Shown here one piece after another: positions 26,098 through 35,866 of a stretch of 64,000 nt of DNA. The stretch covers positions 29,574-93,573 of the forward strand of contig PMKE01000067.1 of NCBI GenBank assembly GCA_003158585.1. The letters run 5' to 3'. How positions within the stretch are numbered: the stretch's first letter is position 1; the number at the start of each line of letters is the position of its first letter. The notes beneath the pieces are model-generated. The model was not told where the DNA came from, did not search any database, and was given only the letters and a program-made list of their open reading frames with translations. The stretch is from Alphaproteobacteria bacterium. GTDB lineage: Bacteria; Pseudomonadota; Alphaproteobacteria; Micropepsales; Micropepsaceae. The position numbers were made by a program, and so were the translations under genes.

Positions 26098-26727
26098 ATG
26101 AAGCGTTTGAACTTCTCGGGTGTAGTGCGTCCGGCACTTGTTCTTCTGAGTATTCTGAGTGCGATGCTCGTCACGGCCTGCACGAACAATCTGCCGCCGC
26201 CGCCGGTGGTTTCCGATAGCAGCACGACCTACAGGATCGGCGCCGGCGATTCGCTGGGCATCTTTGTTTGGCAAAACAAAGAGCTTTCCACCACGGTGCC
26301 GGTGCGCCCGGATGGCAGGATCTCGCTGCCTCTCATCAACGACATTACGGCGGCCGGAAAAACGCCCACAGAGTTGTCCGGGGACATCCAGGACCAGCTG
26401 AAAAAATATGTAAACAACCCGCTTGTTACTGTTATTGTAAACTCGTTCGTGGGTCCCTATTCGCAGCAGGTGCGGGTCGTAGGCGAGGCGGCAAAACCCA
26501 GGTCACTTCCTTACCGCGACCGGATGACGGTGCTTGATGCGATGATCGAAGTCGGCGGGCTTACGCAGCTGGCTTCCGGGGATCGCGCGACATTGGTGCG
26601 TACGGTAAACGGCAAGCAGGCAAGTTACGGCCTGCGGCTCGACGATCTGATCAAGGACGGCGACATGTCGGCAAATGCGACGTTGGCGCCGGGGGATGTG
26701 ATCATAATTCCGCAAGCCTACTTCTAA
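26098..26727 (+). CDS. Polysaccharide export lipoprotein (Wza/OPX-like), XrtA system
   Basis: A 209-residue outer-membrane polysaccharide-export protein. The lipoprotein signal peptide ends in the lipobox LVTAC with Cys28. The Poly_export domain follows (TTYRIGAGDSLGIFVWQNKE, VPVRPDGRISLPLINDITAAG, VNNPLVTVIVNSF), then a SLBB domain (QQVRVVGEAAKPRSLPYR, LAPGDVIIIPQAYF). Size matches the short export family of exosortase A loci. AGGGG lies 8 bases ahead of ATG 26098. It would form the channel for EPS across the outer membrane together with the Wzz/kinase pair further right. Confidence 0.93.
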   Translation: MKRLNFSGVVRPALVLLSILSAMLVTACTNNLPPPPVVSDSSTTYRIGAGDSLGIFVWQNKELSTTVPVRPDGRISLPLINDITAAGKTPTELSGDIQDQLKKYVNNPLVTVIVNSFVGPYSQQVRVVGEAAKPRSLPYRDRMTVLDAMIEVGGLTQLASGDRATLVRTVNGKQASYGLRLDDLIKDGDMSANATLAPGDVIIIPQAYF

Positions 26728-26764
26728 GAAGGTAGGCTGTTGCAGACGAGGGGGGCGTGGTGCT

Positions 26765-28432
26765 GTGGCAGCTTACAGAGAAAAGGCCCACGTGACGGAC
26801 CAATCAGGACCGGCCGGCGTATTCCGGTCGCGCGCTAACGGCTGGCTCGCAGCCGCCGTTTTCGCGTCCATCTTGCCTGTACAGGCATTGGCGCAGGATC
26901 TACCGGAGGCGCCGGCCGCGCTACCGGACGACGCTACCGCCTCGGACGAGGATACCGGAAGCACCGCCGCGAAAAGCGTGCAGCTGCCGACCTTCGGCGG
27001 CTTCGCCGATCTGGCCGAGGGCTATACGACGAATGCCCAAGGCTCCACGCTGACGCCCTCCGGCAAAGACGACACGTTCACGCGCGGACGGCTCGGCCTG
27101 TTCCTGAACTACAAGCGGCCGCGCATCGACCTGCACGGCGCGTACACGCTCACCGGCGCGTACTACGGCAGCCAGCATCGCGCGAACCACCTTTCGAACC
27201 GGCTGAACCTCACCAGCCTGACCACCGTCGTTCCCGAGATGCTGTTCGTCTCGGCGAACGCCTTCGCCACACCGACGGAACTGACGCGCGTCGGCGCGAT
27301 TTCCGCCAATGGCGAGCCGGTCTCCAACTACAATTCGCGCGACACCTACGGCTACACGGTACGGCCGGAGCTGTTGCTGCGGTTCGACGATTTCGCCACC
27401 TCGTCGCTTTCGGTTTCCCACGGCGGCGTCTTCTTCGTCAGGCCGGCCACGGCAAATTCCGGACCGGTTCCGCCCATCTCCTCGCCGCAGAATTCCCTGT
27501 CCACGAGCGTGACGGAAATGATCAAGAGCGGCTCCGATTTCGAGCGCCTGCGTTGGTCGGTCACGGGCAGCTATGCGGAGACCACGCAATCGGTGCGTTC
27601 GCAGAAGCAGGCGCAAGGCGCGGCCGAATTGTCCTACGCCGTGACGCGTTTCATCCGGGTATTCGGCATCGGCGGCTATAGCGACTACAAATCGTCTACG
27701 AAGCTGGCGAAGAATATCAGCGGGCCGATCGCCATAGGCGGGGTGACCTACACGGAGGGCGAGAATTTCTCGGTCACTGTGGAAGCGGGCACGCAGAACA
27801 ACTTCCCGACCTATATGGGCTCCCTGCATTGGGAGGTCACGCCGCTCACATATATTCTGGCAAACGCCACCGACTCGGTCGGCACGCCGCAGGGCGGCAT
27901 CCTTTCCAGGCTTTCGAGCATGGGGTCGACGCCGGACGGCGGCTTCACCGACACCGGCACGGGCGGCGGCGTCGGCCCGGTCAACGGCTACTCGCCCATC
28001 GGCTCGGGCGGCCTGGCCCTCGACAACTCCATTTACCGCCTGCGTTCCATCCAGGGCTCGATCGTCCACACCGACGACCGCATGAGATACACTTTGATGC
28101 TGTACGGAAACGAGCGCGACCGCCTCGACGTGGCGCCGAGCCCATCGGCGCTGCCGCGGACGTCCGTGTATGGCGCGCGTGCCGCCGTCTCTCGCCAGAT
28201 CAACGCTAACATGTCGGCGATGGTGGGCGCGGGATATTCCTTCAGCAACGAGTTCAGTGGTCACGACCAGATCATGACCGCCGACGCGATGCTGACCTAT
28301 CGTCTGTCGGAATCGCTGGATGTGTATCTGTCGGACCATTACGTGCATCGCGATGCCAGGCACCTGGTCGGTGTGCCCAGTACCCCGCTGACCGAAGATC
28401 AGGTCCTTTTGGGCATCCGGGCGAAATTCTGA
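26765..28432 (+). CDS. Outer-membrane beta-barrel protein, PEP-CTERM system-associated
   Basis: A 555-residue protein with a signal peptide (LAAAVFASILPVQALAQD). The rest shows alternating hydrophobic and polar strands typical of a large beta-barrel (LGLFLNYKRPRIDLHGAYTL, YTVRPELLLRFDD, MRYTLMLYGNE), ending in Phe (LLGIRAKF), the usual BAM recognition end. It matches the PEP-CTERM-system outer-membrane family in place and length. It probably works with the export lipoprotein upstream. The start is a GTG with GGGGGG about 9 bases upstream; a GTG at 26792 is an alternative. Confidence 0.83.
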   Translation: MAAYREKAHVTDQSGPAGVFRSRANGWLAAAVFASILPVQALAQDLPEAPAALPDDATASDEDTGSTAAKSVQLPTFGGFADLAEGYTTNAQGSTLTPSGKDDTFTRGRLGLFLNYKRPRIDLHGAYTLTGAYYGSQHRANHLSNRLNLTSLTTVVPEMLFVSANAFATPTELTRVGAISANGEPVSNYNSRDTYGYTVRPELLLRFDDFATSSLSVSHGGVFFVRPATANSGPVPPISSPQNSLSTSVTEMIKSGSDFERLRWSVTGSYAETTQSVRSQKQAQGAAELSYAVTRFIRVFGIGGYSDYKSSTKLAKNISGPIAIGGVTYTEGENFSVTVEAGTQNNFPTYMGSLHWEVTPLTYILANATDSVGTPQGGILSRLSSMGSTPDGGFTDTGTGGGVGPVNGYSPIGSGGLALDNSIYRLRSIQGSIVHTDDRMRYTLMLYGNERDRLDVAPSPSALPRTSVYGARAAVSRQINANMSAMVGAGYSFSNEFSGHDQIMTADAMLTYRLSESLDVYLSDHYVHRDARHLVGVPSTPLTEDQVLLGIRAKF

Positions 28433-28443
28433 GACGGAGTTGA

Positions 28444-29526
28444 ATGTCTGTATCGACGAATCCGGGGGACGCCGGGCGCGACCCCGGCAAGGGAGCGCCT
28501 GTCGCCGTGCGCCAAGCCCGCGCCTCCGACGCCGCGGCGTGGGACGCCTTCGTGCTCGCCGCGCCGGAGGGCACGTTCTTCCACCGTTTCGCCTGGAGCG
28601 GCCTTTTCCGCGATGTGTTCCGGCTTGAGCCGCATTACCTGATCGCCGAGCGTGACGGGACCGTTACCGGCGTGCTGCCGCTGGCGCATCAGAAAAGCCT
28701 GTTGTTCGGCAACGCCCTGATCTCCTCGCCGTTCTGCGTCGAAGGCGGACCGCTGGCCGCCGACCTCGAGAGCCTTGCCGCGCTGGATGACGCCGCCGCC
28801 AGTTTGGCGGACTCGCTGAAGATTCCAACTCTCGAATACCGCAGCCGCAAGGCGACGCGGCCGGGCTGGACCGTAAAGCATGACTTGTACGCCACTTTCG
28901 CGCGTCCGCTTTCCGCGAAGGACGAAGAAAACCTCCTGGCGATTCCGCGCAAGCAGCGGGCAGTCGTCCGCAAGACGCTCACGGGCGGCCTCAAGAGCGA
29001 GACGGAGGAGGGCGCCGATGCGCTGTTCCGGGTCTATTCCGAGAGCGTGCGTAATCTCGGCACGCCGGTCTTCCCCAAACGCTATTTCGCCGCCTTGCGC
29101 GAAACCTTCGGCGGCGATTGCGACGTGGTCGTCATCCGCGACGGTGACGCGGCCGTCAGCGCCGTGATGAACTTTTACCACAAGGACACGGTGTTGCCTT
29201 ACTACGGCGGAGGGACCGCGGCGGCGCGCAAGAGCGGCGCCAACGATTTCCTCTATTGGGAAGTCATGCGCCGCGCGGCACTGCGCGGCTGCCGCCGTTT
29301 CGATTTCGGGCGCAGCAAGGCGGGTACGGGCGCCTTCGCCTTCAAGAAGAACTGGGGCTTCGAGCCGCAATGGCTGGAATACGAGTTTCGTCTGACACCG
29401 GGCACGACGCTGCCGGACAAGAATCCGAACAACCCGAAATACGCCCTGATGATCTCCGTGTGGAAAAAGCTGCCGCTGCCGCTGGCTAATTTCCTCGGGC
29501 CATTCCTAATCGGCGGGCTTGGGTAG
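28444..29526 (+). CDS. FemAB-family protein, XrtA/PEP-CTERM system-associated
   Basis: A 360-residue tandem-GNAT FemAB protein. Markers: VRQARASDAAAWDAFVLAAP with the EGTFFHRFAWSGLFRDVF motif, KQRAVVRKTLTGGLKSE, VMNFYHKDTVLPYYGGG, and the C-terminal FDFGRSKAGTGAFAFKKNWG, which is nearly diagnostic for this exosortase-associated family. FemAB enzymes elsewhere move amino acids from aminoacyl-tRNA to amino groups; the substrate here is unknown. GGAGTTGA precedes the ATG. It is 11 bp downstream of the barrel gene. Its end overlaps the convergent flippase gene by 21 bp. Confidence 0.9.
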   Translation: MSVSTNPGDAGRDPGKGAPVAVRQARASDAAAWDAFVLAAPEGTFFHRFAWSGLFRDVFRLEPHYLIAERDGTVTGVLPLAHQKSLLFGNALISSPFCVEGGPLAADLESLAALDDAAASLADSLKIPTLEYRSRKATRPGWTVKHDLYATFARPLSAKDEENLLAIPRKQRAVVRKTLTGGLKSETEEGADALFRVYSESVRNLGTPVFPKRYFAALRETFGGDCDVVVIRDGDAAVSAVMNFYHKDTVLPYYGGGTAAARKSGANDFLYWEVMRRAALRGCRRFDFGRSKAGTGAFAFKKNWGFEPQWLEYEFRLTPGTTLPDKNPNNPKYALMISVWKKLPLPLANFLGPFLIGGLG

Positions 29527-31029
29527 CAAGCCAATGCGCCCAATCTTGGCGAGGAGGCGCCCCGCCAGCGTCAGGATGTCGTGCTCCGCCGAAAGCGGGC
29601 GTCCGCTCAAATCCCACAGCACCAGCACCGTCGCGACGTAGCTCGCTGCCCCGACGGCGACATCGAGCGCCAGGCGCGGCGCTCCGCTGAACGGCAGGAC
29701 TTGGTTGAGCGCCCAGATCGCCAACGCCATCGTGCCCCCAGCCGCGAAAGGGCGCCACATCGCCGACAGGTAGTCGCGGGCCGGCACACCCGTCAGCTTG
29801 TGAACGGCGTAGATGATGGACGGCACGAACAGCGTCGTCACCACCAGCCGCGCTATCGCGATCGTCACCACGTCGCGCGTGAGATAGGCGACGGCTAAGA
29901 TCACCGCGGTGAACACCACGAAACGCGAGAACTGGATGCGCGCGCCGATATACGGCATTCCCTGGACGTCGAGCAGCGTGCCCGTGCCGCTCAACAGCGC
30001 CGCCATGCCCGCATTCAGCGCCAGCCAGCCGACCAGCGGAGTGGCATCGATCCATTTCGCTCCCAAAACGAGGCGTACCAGATCGTCCGCCACCATCATC
30101 ACGCCGACGCCGGTGGAGACGCAGACGATGGCCGACCAGCCCAGCATCCGCAGATAGAGCCTGTGCAACTGTACCGGATCGCCGCGTACCTTCGACATCA
30201 CCGGGAAGAGGGCGCTGACCATCGGGTTGATGATCTCCTGGGTCGGGCTCGCTGCGACGTCCTTGGCCACCGTATAGCGGCCCATCATGGCGGTGCCCGC
30301 AATGCCGCCGATGACGATGTTGTCCACCTGTGTCTGAAGGTAGGTCGCCACTGAACGCAGGAAGGTCCATATCGAAAAAGACCAGATCTCCTTTGTGCGC
30401 GCGAAGGAAAGGCGCGGCCGGAACGGACTCATCACATAACTGAGGCCGGTGCGCGAAATCTGTCCGGCTAGGATGCCGGCCACCAGCGCCCAGTAATTGC
30501 GGAGCACGAACGCCAGCACGACGGTCAGGCAGAACTGAAAGAGCTTGGTGCAGACGTTATAGATGAAGTAGCGGTCGAAGCGCAGGTCGCGGCTGAAATC
30601 GACCGTGCCGATGTTCTCGAGACCGCCCAGGAAGGCGCGCAGGGCGAGGCACTGCATCACGACCACGGTGCGCGGTTCGTGGAAGTACATCCTCGTCAGC
30701 GGAGCGGCGAAAAGAATTGCGACGGCGATGCCGGTACCGATCAGCACGGAGATCGTCCATGCGGAATCGTAATGCTCGCGCGTCGGCGCCTCGTGACGGA
30801 CGATAGCCATGCCCTGGCCGGTCAGGTTGAGCATCTCGAACAGGCCCACGAAGATCATCGCCAGTGCGACGATTCCGAAGTCCCGGGGGGTCAACAAACG
30901 GGCCAGAATGACGGTGCTGACAACGCCAATCAGTCGCATTGCCCAGCGTAAAGAAATCATCCATGCAGAACCGCGAAGCATTTGAACGCCCGAGCCACGT
31001 TGCTTATCGCTGGTGTGCTTCAGGGTCAT
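29506..31029 (-). CDS. Wzx-type oligosaccharide flippase (MATE/MVF fold)
   Basis: A 507-residue protein with 12-14 membrane segments. The N-terminus (GSAWMISLRWAMRLIGVVSTV, ARLLTPRDFGIVALAMIFVG) is characteristic of the lipopolysaccharide-biosynthesis/Wzx transporters. Other markers are DNIVIGGIAGTAMMGRYTVA and ALFPVMSKVRGDP. It would move the undecaprenyl-linked repeat unit across the inner membrane before polymerisation. ATG 31029 (MTLKHTSDK) is chosen over a GTG nine bases earlier. It is the only minus-strand gene between two plus-strand EPS runs. Confidence 0.9.
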   Translation of the reverse strand: MTLKHTSDKQRGSGVQMLRGSAWMISLRWAMRLIGVVSTVILARLLTPRDFGIVALAMIFVGLFEMLNLTGQGMAIVRHEAPTREHYDSAWTISVLIGTGIAVAILFAAPLTRMYFHEPRTVVVMQCLALRAFLGGLENIGTVDFSRDLRFDRYFIYNVCTKLFQFCLTVVLAFVLRNYWALVAGILAGQISRTGLSYVMSPFRPRLSFARTKEIWSFSIWTFLRSVATYLQTQVDNIVIGGIAGTAMMGRYTVAKDVAASPTQEIINPMVSALFPVMSKVRGDPVQLHRLYLRMLGWSAIVCVSTGVGVMMVADDLVRLVLGAKWIDATPLVGWLALNAGMAALLSGTGTLLDVQGMPYIGARIQFSRFVVFTAVILAVAYLTRDVVTIAIARLVVTTLFVPSIIYAVHKLTGVPARDYLSAMWRPFAAGGTMALAIWALNQVLPFSGAPRLALDVAVGAASYVATVLVLWDLSGRPLSAEHDILTLAGRLLAKIGRIGLLPKPAD

Positions 31030-31415
31030 ACCGACCAATTCTTGACAACGTTCATAGGTTTCCCCTTAAGGAAGCCCGCCGCGTGGTTACCAAACATCTT
31101 CATGGGAATCTCAATCGGCCGCTGCATAGCAAGCTGCCGCAGGGCAATGTCAAATGTGCTATCGCAGTGTGTGAAGTTATCCACGGTCGGCGAGATAAAT
31201 GCTTGAAGGTTGCTGTGGCAGGCTTGCGTAAACTCCAGAACGCCCAGTGAAAAGCTTGACCATTTTTACCGCCTCACTGAGCTTATCGGGTGTCAGTGCA
31301 TCTTGTGGCTATAATAGAATTAGTATAAGCCTAATTCGCTTCCACAGATAGAGTTTTACGTGTCGTAACGGGGCCGGTGGGGGTTGCTGTAACGGAAAGC
31401 AGACAAAGGATTGCG
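31030..31415. other. Divergent intergenic region, 386 bp
   Basis: This region lies between the flippase (leftward) and the Wzz-like gene (rightward). The right third is AT-rich and contains a perfect TATAAT at 31310-31315, a candidate -10 box for the rightward Wzz-kinase-exosortase run. No good -35 box is spaced 17 bases from it. I found no sigma-54 box and no copy of the PEP-CTERM-linked repeat. No credible small gene was found. Confidence 0.4.
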
Positions 31416-32966
31416 ATGCAAAACTGGAGGCTTCAATTGCTCGGGTTGCTGGGCGGCGGTTGGCAATATCGTTGGTATGGGCTTGCCGCGGCATGGATCG
31501 TTTGCCTCGCCGGATGGGCGGTCGTTGCCTTCATTCCCGACGTCTATCAATCCTCGGCCAAGGTCTACATCGACACCGACACGCTGATGCGTCCTCTCTT
31601 GAAGGGCCTCATTGTGTCGACCGATACGCAGCAGGAAATCAGCGTCATGCTGCGCACCCTGCTCACCGCGCCGAACATCGAGCGCGTCGTGCGGGTGACG
31701 AATCCGAAGGCGTCGTCGATGTCGCAATCGCAGATGCAGGACGCCGTCGCAAGCCTCACGCAGAACGTGTCGCTCAAGGCTTCCGGGACGAAGAACCTCT
31801 ACAGCATCGGTTTCTCAGACAGCAATCCGGCCTATGCGCAATCGGTGGCGCAGGCGCTGCTCTCCGTCATGGTGGATTTCAACGTAGGCGACCAGCGCCG
31901 CGAATCGGACGATGCGAGGTCCTTCCTCGATTCGCAGATCGCGAACTATGAGCGAAAGCTGCAAGCCGCCGACAAACGGAAGGCGGACTTCAAGGCCGCC
32001 CATCTCTCTGTCTTCGCGGACGACAACGACGTAGACACCGCAAAAACGGCGATCGGTCAGGCGCAAAGCCAAGTCGCCGAAGTCTCCGCGCGCCGCAACA
32101 GCCTCAGGGCGCAGCTTGCCTCTACCCCGGCGACGCTCGACGTCAACTCCCCTGCGCCGATCAACCTGGGGGGCGCCGGAACGGTCGCCGACAAAAGGCA
32201 GCAGCTCGGGCAGGCGCGCGCCAAGCTCGAGGAACTGCGGGCGCATTACACGGAAGATTATCCCGACGTCGTCATCCAGAAACATCTCGTCGATCATCTA
32301 AAGGCAGCCTTGGCCGACAAGACGGTCAGGGACGAAGACCCGAATCTCCAAAGCATCTCGAATCCGGCCTACGTCATGCTGCGCACCAAGCTGGCGGACG
32401 AGGAAGTCAACATGGCGGTGGCGCAGGAGCGCCTGGCCTCCGCGCAGAAGCGTCTCGCGGATGCGAGCACGATCGCGGCGGAATCCATCCTCATCAAGCG
32501 TCAATACGAAACGCTCGACCGCGACTATCAGGCGCTGCACAGCAACTACGAGTCGCTCGTCGAGCGCCGCGAGTCCGCCAACATTTCGCAGGCGGCGGGC
32601 GATCAACAGTCGTCGATGGTGTTCCGCGTCGTCGACCCGCCCGTCCTGCCGAACCGTCCCATCGAGCCCAATCGCATCCTGTTCAATCTGCTGGTGCTGC
32701 TGGCCGGACTGGCGGCGGGAACGGGGACGGCTGTCGCCCTTGGTCAGGTATCCGGCAGATTCCTGACGATGGAACAATTGAGCGAAGCCTTTGCGCTGCC
32801 GGTACTGGGAGCGATCACCATCGCCCGGACGGCCGCCGACATGGCGCGGGCGCGGCGCGCCACTTCCTTCTTTGCCGCCGGAACGGGGATGCTCGTGGCA
32901 GGTTACATGGTTGTCTTGTTGTTCTCCCACACTTACGTGCAAGCAATTGGCGGAGGGGCCATATGA
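31416..32966 (+). CDS. Chain-length determinant (Wzz-like), XrtA/PEP-CTERM system
   Basis: A 516-residue polysaccharide co-polymerase. There is an N-terminal membrane segment (WYGLAAAWIVCLAGWAVVAFI), then YQSSAKVYIDTDTLMRPLL typical of the exosortase-linked Wzz family. Long coiled-coil helices fill about 160-390 (YERKLQAADKRKADFKAAHL; ALADKTVRDE). Membrane segments close to the C-terminus carry PVLPNRPIEPNRILFNLLVL and a last helix. It controls EPS length and works with the tyrosine kinase next to it, with which it overlaps by 4 bp. ATG 31416 has AAAGGA 7 bases upstream; a longer in-frame GTG start at 31377 lacks this. Confidence 0.92.
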   Translation: MQNWRLQLLGLLGGGWQYRWYGLAAAWIVCLAGWAVVAFIPDVYQSSAKVYIDTDTLMRPLLKGLIVSTDTQQEISVMLRTLLTAPNIERVVRVTNPKASSMSQSQMQDAVASLTQNVSLKASGTKNLYSIGFSDSNPAYAQSVAQALLSVMVDFNVGDQRRESDDARSFLDSQIANYERKLQAADKRKADFKAAHLSVFADDNDVDTAKTAIGQAQSQVAEVSARRNSLRAQLASTPATLDVNSPAPINLGGAGTVADKRQQLGQARAKLEELRAHYTEDYPDVVIQKHLVDHLKAALADKTVRDEDPNLQSISNPAYVMLRTKLADEEVNMAVAQERLASAQKRLADASTIAAESILIKRQYETLDRDYQALHSNYESLVERRESANISQAAGDQQSSMVFRVVDPPVLPNRPIEPNRILFNLLVLLAGLAAGTGTAVALGQVSGRFLTMEQLSEAFALPVLGAITIARTAADMARARRATSFFAAGTGMLVAGYMVVLLFSHTYVQAIGGGAI

Positions 32967-33889
32967 GCGAACCGACGCCGCGTTTGAATCTGATTCAGCG
33001 GGCGATGCAGCAGGCGTCGCTGAAGCGTGCGCCGTCGCCGCCTGAGGACGAAATCGCCGTCCGGGAGATGCCCGAGGAGTACCGCGAACCGGCACCCAAG
33101 CGGACGAACGGCGAGGCCGCCGCGGCGCGCGCCGGTTCGCTTCATCCTGCCGCTCCGAAGGGATTGCGGCTGAACATGAACCGGCTGCGGGAGTCGCGCA
33201 TGGTCACGCCCGACAACAGGGCTTCGGTGACCTACAACGAGTTCCGCTCGATCAAGCGCAAGCTGCTGCCGATGACGCGCGATCCCGAAACCCGTGCCAC
33301 CACCAAGAACGTTGTGATGATCACCAGCGCCTTGGCGGGCGAGGGCAAGACCTACACCGCGATGAATCTCGCCATTGGGCTGGCGGCCGAACGCAATCTC
33401 GAAGTGATTCTGGTAGACGGCGACGTAGTGCGTGCCTCGCTGGGCCAGTATTTCGAGGGCGCGCCCGAGGAGGGGCTGGTCGATCTGTTGACCGGCAGGC
33501 GCCAGCACATCGACGAAGTGATGCAGAACTGCGCCGATCTGCCGAACCTGCACGTCATCTTCTCCGGCCGTCGCGACGACACTTCGCCCGAACTCCTGGC
33601 GAGCCGCCGCATGGCTGAAATCTGCGCATTGTTGTCGCGGCGGTTCCGGGAATGCGTCGTGGTGATCGACGCCCCACCGGTGCTCGCCACCGCGGAACCT
33701 TCGGCGATGGCGGCGCACGTGAACCATCTCATCATGGTCGTCGCCGCCGGGCAGGTGGCACGTCATCACGTGGAAGAAGCGCTGGCGGGCGTCGCCGCCT
33801 GCCCGAGCATCAGCCTCGTCTTCAACAAGTCTCCGGAATGGCAGCGCTCGACGCCCTATCCTTACTATTACAACTACGCCAAATCCTGA
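32963..33889 (+). CDS. XrtA-associated bacterial tyrosine autokinase
   Basis: A 308-residue BY-kinase without its own membrane domain. Walker A is TSALAGEGKT (121-130), Walker A' is VILVDGD (148-154), Walker B is CVVVIDAPP. The C-terminus has the tyrosine cluster YPYYYNY expected to be autophosphorylated. It starts in an ATGA overlap with the Wzz-like gene, its partner, and together they form the cytoplasmic switch of EPS polymerisation. Residues 1-90 are a charged linker. Length and the NEFRSIKRKLLP segment fit the exosortase A-associated kinase family. Confidence 0.93.
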   Translation: MSEPTPRLNLIQRAMQQASLKRAPSPPEDEIAVREMPEEYREPAPKRTNGEAAAARAGSLHPAAPKGLRLNMNRLRESRMVTPDNRASVTYNEFRSIKRKLLPMTRDPETRATTKNVVMITSALAGEGKTYTAMNLAIGLAAERNLEVILVDGDVVRASLGQYFEGAPEEGLVDLLTGRRQHIDEVMQNCADLPNLHVIFSGRRDDTSPELLASRRMAEICALLSRRFRECVVVIDAPPVLATAEPSAMAAHVNHLIMVVAAGQVARHHVEEALAGVAACPSISLVFNKSPEWQRSTPYPYYYNYAKS

Positions 33890-33922
33890 GAACGAGCAGA
33901 GGAACGGGGACAAGGGTCGACG

Positions 33923-34927
33923 ATGTACACCGAATTCTACGGACTCAAAGCCGAACCGTTCCTGCTGACGCCGGACCATCGCTTCTATTTCGAGAGCAAG
34001 GTCCACGAGCAGGCGATGGCGCATTTGATGTACGGCCTCTCCCGCGGCGAGGGCTTCATCGTCATCACCGGCGAAGTTGGCGCCGGCAAGACCACCATCG
34101 TGCAGCGCCTCTGCGCCACGGTAGACAGCAACTTGGTGGTTCCCGCCCATGTGGTGACCACGCTGCTGAACGGCGCCGAACTGCTGCGCATGGTCTGCGC
34201 CGCCTTCAAGATCCGCGACGTTCCCGAAAAGAAGGACGCCGTGCTGCTCTGCCTGCAGGATTACTTCGAGGCTCTGCACCGCGGGGGGCGCCGGGCGCTC
34301 TTGATTGTCGACGAGGCGCAGAACCTGTCGGCCAGCGCGCTGGAAGAGTTGCGCATGCTGTCGAACTTCCAGGTCGGATCGAGCTCTCCCTGCCAGACAT
34401 TCCTCGTCGGCCAGCCGCAGTTCCGCGACACGCTGGCCCATCCCAACCTCGAACAGCTCCGCCAGCGGGTGATCGCCTCCTATCACCTCGGACCCATGGG
34501 CAGCGAGGAAGTCGGACAATACCTGCCGCACCGCATGAAGCATGTGGGCTGGAAGGGCGATCCCAAATTCGAGCCGGCGGCGATTCACGCCATCTATATG
34601 TATACCGGCGGCGTGCCGCGCCAGATCAACACGCTGTGCAGCCGCCTCTTGCTGCTCGGCTTCCTCGACAACATGCACGTCTTTACCGCGGACGACGTGG
34701 CGCGCGTGGCGGCAGACCTGCGCGAGGAACACAGCGGCCGTCCGGCGGCGAACGGCAACGGCGGCGCGGACGAGAACTACCTGACACGCATGGATCACGG
34801 CCAGCCCAATCTCTCGACCCGCATCGAATCGCTAGAGGGCCGCGTTAATCATCAGGAGCAATCGCTGCGCCGGCTTGCCCACGGCCTGGCGGACATGATC
34901 GATCCGGCACGTTCCGCGCGCGGTTAG
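33923..34927 (+). CDS. XrtA-associated ATPase (ExeA/GspA-like AAA)
   Basis: A 334-residue AAA ATPase that begins with the family hallmark MYTEFYGLKAEPFLLTPDHR. Walker A is GEVGAGKT (50-57) and Walker B is LLIVDEAQNLS. The arginine-finger region is QLRQRVIASYHLGPM, followed by GGVPRQINTLCSRLLLLGFL. The C-terminal 60 residues are a charged coiled coil. This family is a constant partner of exosortase A; it likely drives a trafficking or assembly step at the inner membrane. It follows the kinase after 33 bp. Confidence 0.94.
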   Translation: MYTEFYGLKAEPFLLTPDHRFYFESKVHEQAMAHLMYGLSRGEGFIVITGEVGAGKTTIVQRLCATVDSNLVVPAHVVTTLLNGAELLRMVCAAFKIRDVPEKKDAVLLCLQDYFEALHRGGRRALLIVDEAQNLSASALEELRMLSNFQVGSSSPCQTFLVGQPQFRDTLAHPNLEQLRQRVIASYHLGPMGSEEVGQYLPHRMKHVGWKGDPKFEPAAIHAIYMYTGGVPRQINTLCSRLLLLGFLDNMHVFTADDVARVAADLREEHSGRPAANGNGGADENYLTRMDHGQPNLSTRIESLEGRVNHQEQSLRRLAHGLADMIDPARSARG

Positions 34928-34942
34928 CCGGGCAGAGGGGCA

Positions 34943-35866
34943 GTGGACACGATCCGCGAACGCGATGATCCCGCCGCCGTCATTGCCGGCTGGTGCGACC
35001 GGCCGGCGGCATCGGGGCAGAACGCCACCGCCAACGCACTCACCATCGACGTCGAGGACTATTTCCAGGTCGAGGCATTCTTCGGCGTGATCGAGCGCGC
35101 TTCGTGGGACGCTTATGTCTGCCGCATCGAGCGCAACATCGACCGCATTCTCGAACTCTGTGCGCGGGCGGGCGCCCGCGGAACCTTCTTCACCCTCGCC
35201 TGGGTTGCCGAGCGCTACCCGTCGGTAGTGAAGAAGATCGTCGATGCGGGCCACGAGCTGGCCTCGCACGGCTGCGAGCACCGCCGCGCCGACACGCAGG
35301 GCTACGCGGAATTCTCCGCCGACGTGCGCCGCGCCAAGCTGATGCTGGAAGACATTGGAGGTTGCGAGGTCAAGGGCTACCGCGCGCCGAGCTTCTCGGT
35401 GATGCGCGGCAATCTGTGGGTGATGGAGGCGCTTGCCGAGGCAGGATACCGCTACAGTTCCAGCACTTATCCGATCGCGCACGACAATTACGGCATCCCG
35501 GAAGGACCGCGCTTCGCCTTCCATCCGCTGCCCGACGATCCGTTCCTGGAAATTCCCGTGACCTCGCTGCGCCGGCTTGGACGCAACTGGCCGTGCGGCG
35601 GCGGCGGTTATTTCCGCCTGCTTCCCTACGAAATCTCAAGCTTTGCCCTGAACAGCGTCAACCGCCGCGAGGGACGACCCTGCGTCTTCTATTTCCATCC
35701 CTGGGAGATCGACCCGGATCAGCCGCGCATCGCAGACGCGCCGTTCAAGTCGAAACTCCGCCACTACACCAATCTCGACAAGATGGAAGGGCGGCTCGCG
35801 CGCCTGCTGGAAGCCTTCCGCTGGCGCCGCATGGACGAGATTTTCCTGTCCGGGGGCGCGGCATGA
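34943..35866 (+). CDS. Polysaccharide deacetylase, XrtA/PEP-CTERM system (DUF3473)
   Basis: A 307-residue NodB-type carbohydrate esterase 4. It has LTIDVEDYFQVEAF with the catalytic Asp pair (TIDVED), GARGTFFTLAWVAERYP, and the zinc-type HELASHGCEHRR (His residues of the H-x-x-x-H motif shifted as in this subgroup). GYRAPSFSV, YRYSSSTYPI and the C-terminal CVFYFHPWEIDPDQPR follow; the last is the DUF3473 extension. It removes acetyl groups from the EPS or a precursor. The start is a GTG; the stop overlaps the next GT start by 4 bp. Confidence 0.93.
   Translation: MDTIRERDDPAAVIAGWCDRPAASGQNATANALTIDVEDYFQVEAFFGVIERASWDAYVCRIERNIDRILELCARAGARGTFFTLAWVAERYPSVVKKIVDAGHELASHGCEHRRADTQGYAEFSADVRRAKLMLEDIGGCEVKGYRAPSFSVMRGNLWVMEALAEAGYRYSSSTYPIAHDNYGIPEGPRFAFHPLPDDPFLEIPVTSLRRLGRNWPCGGGGYFRLLPYEISSFALNSVNRREGRPCVFYFHPWEIDPDQPRIADAPFKSKLRHYTNLDKMEGRLARLLEAFRWRRMDEIFLSGGAA

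Noticed and set aside
34993-35862. Long extension of the exosortase-associated GT
   Set aside because: It overlaps the whole deacetylase gene; the conserved start MNILFLCHRIPYPPDKG is at an ATGA junction.
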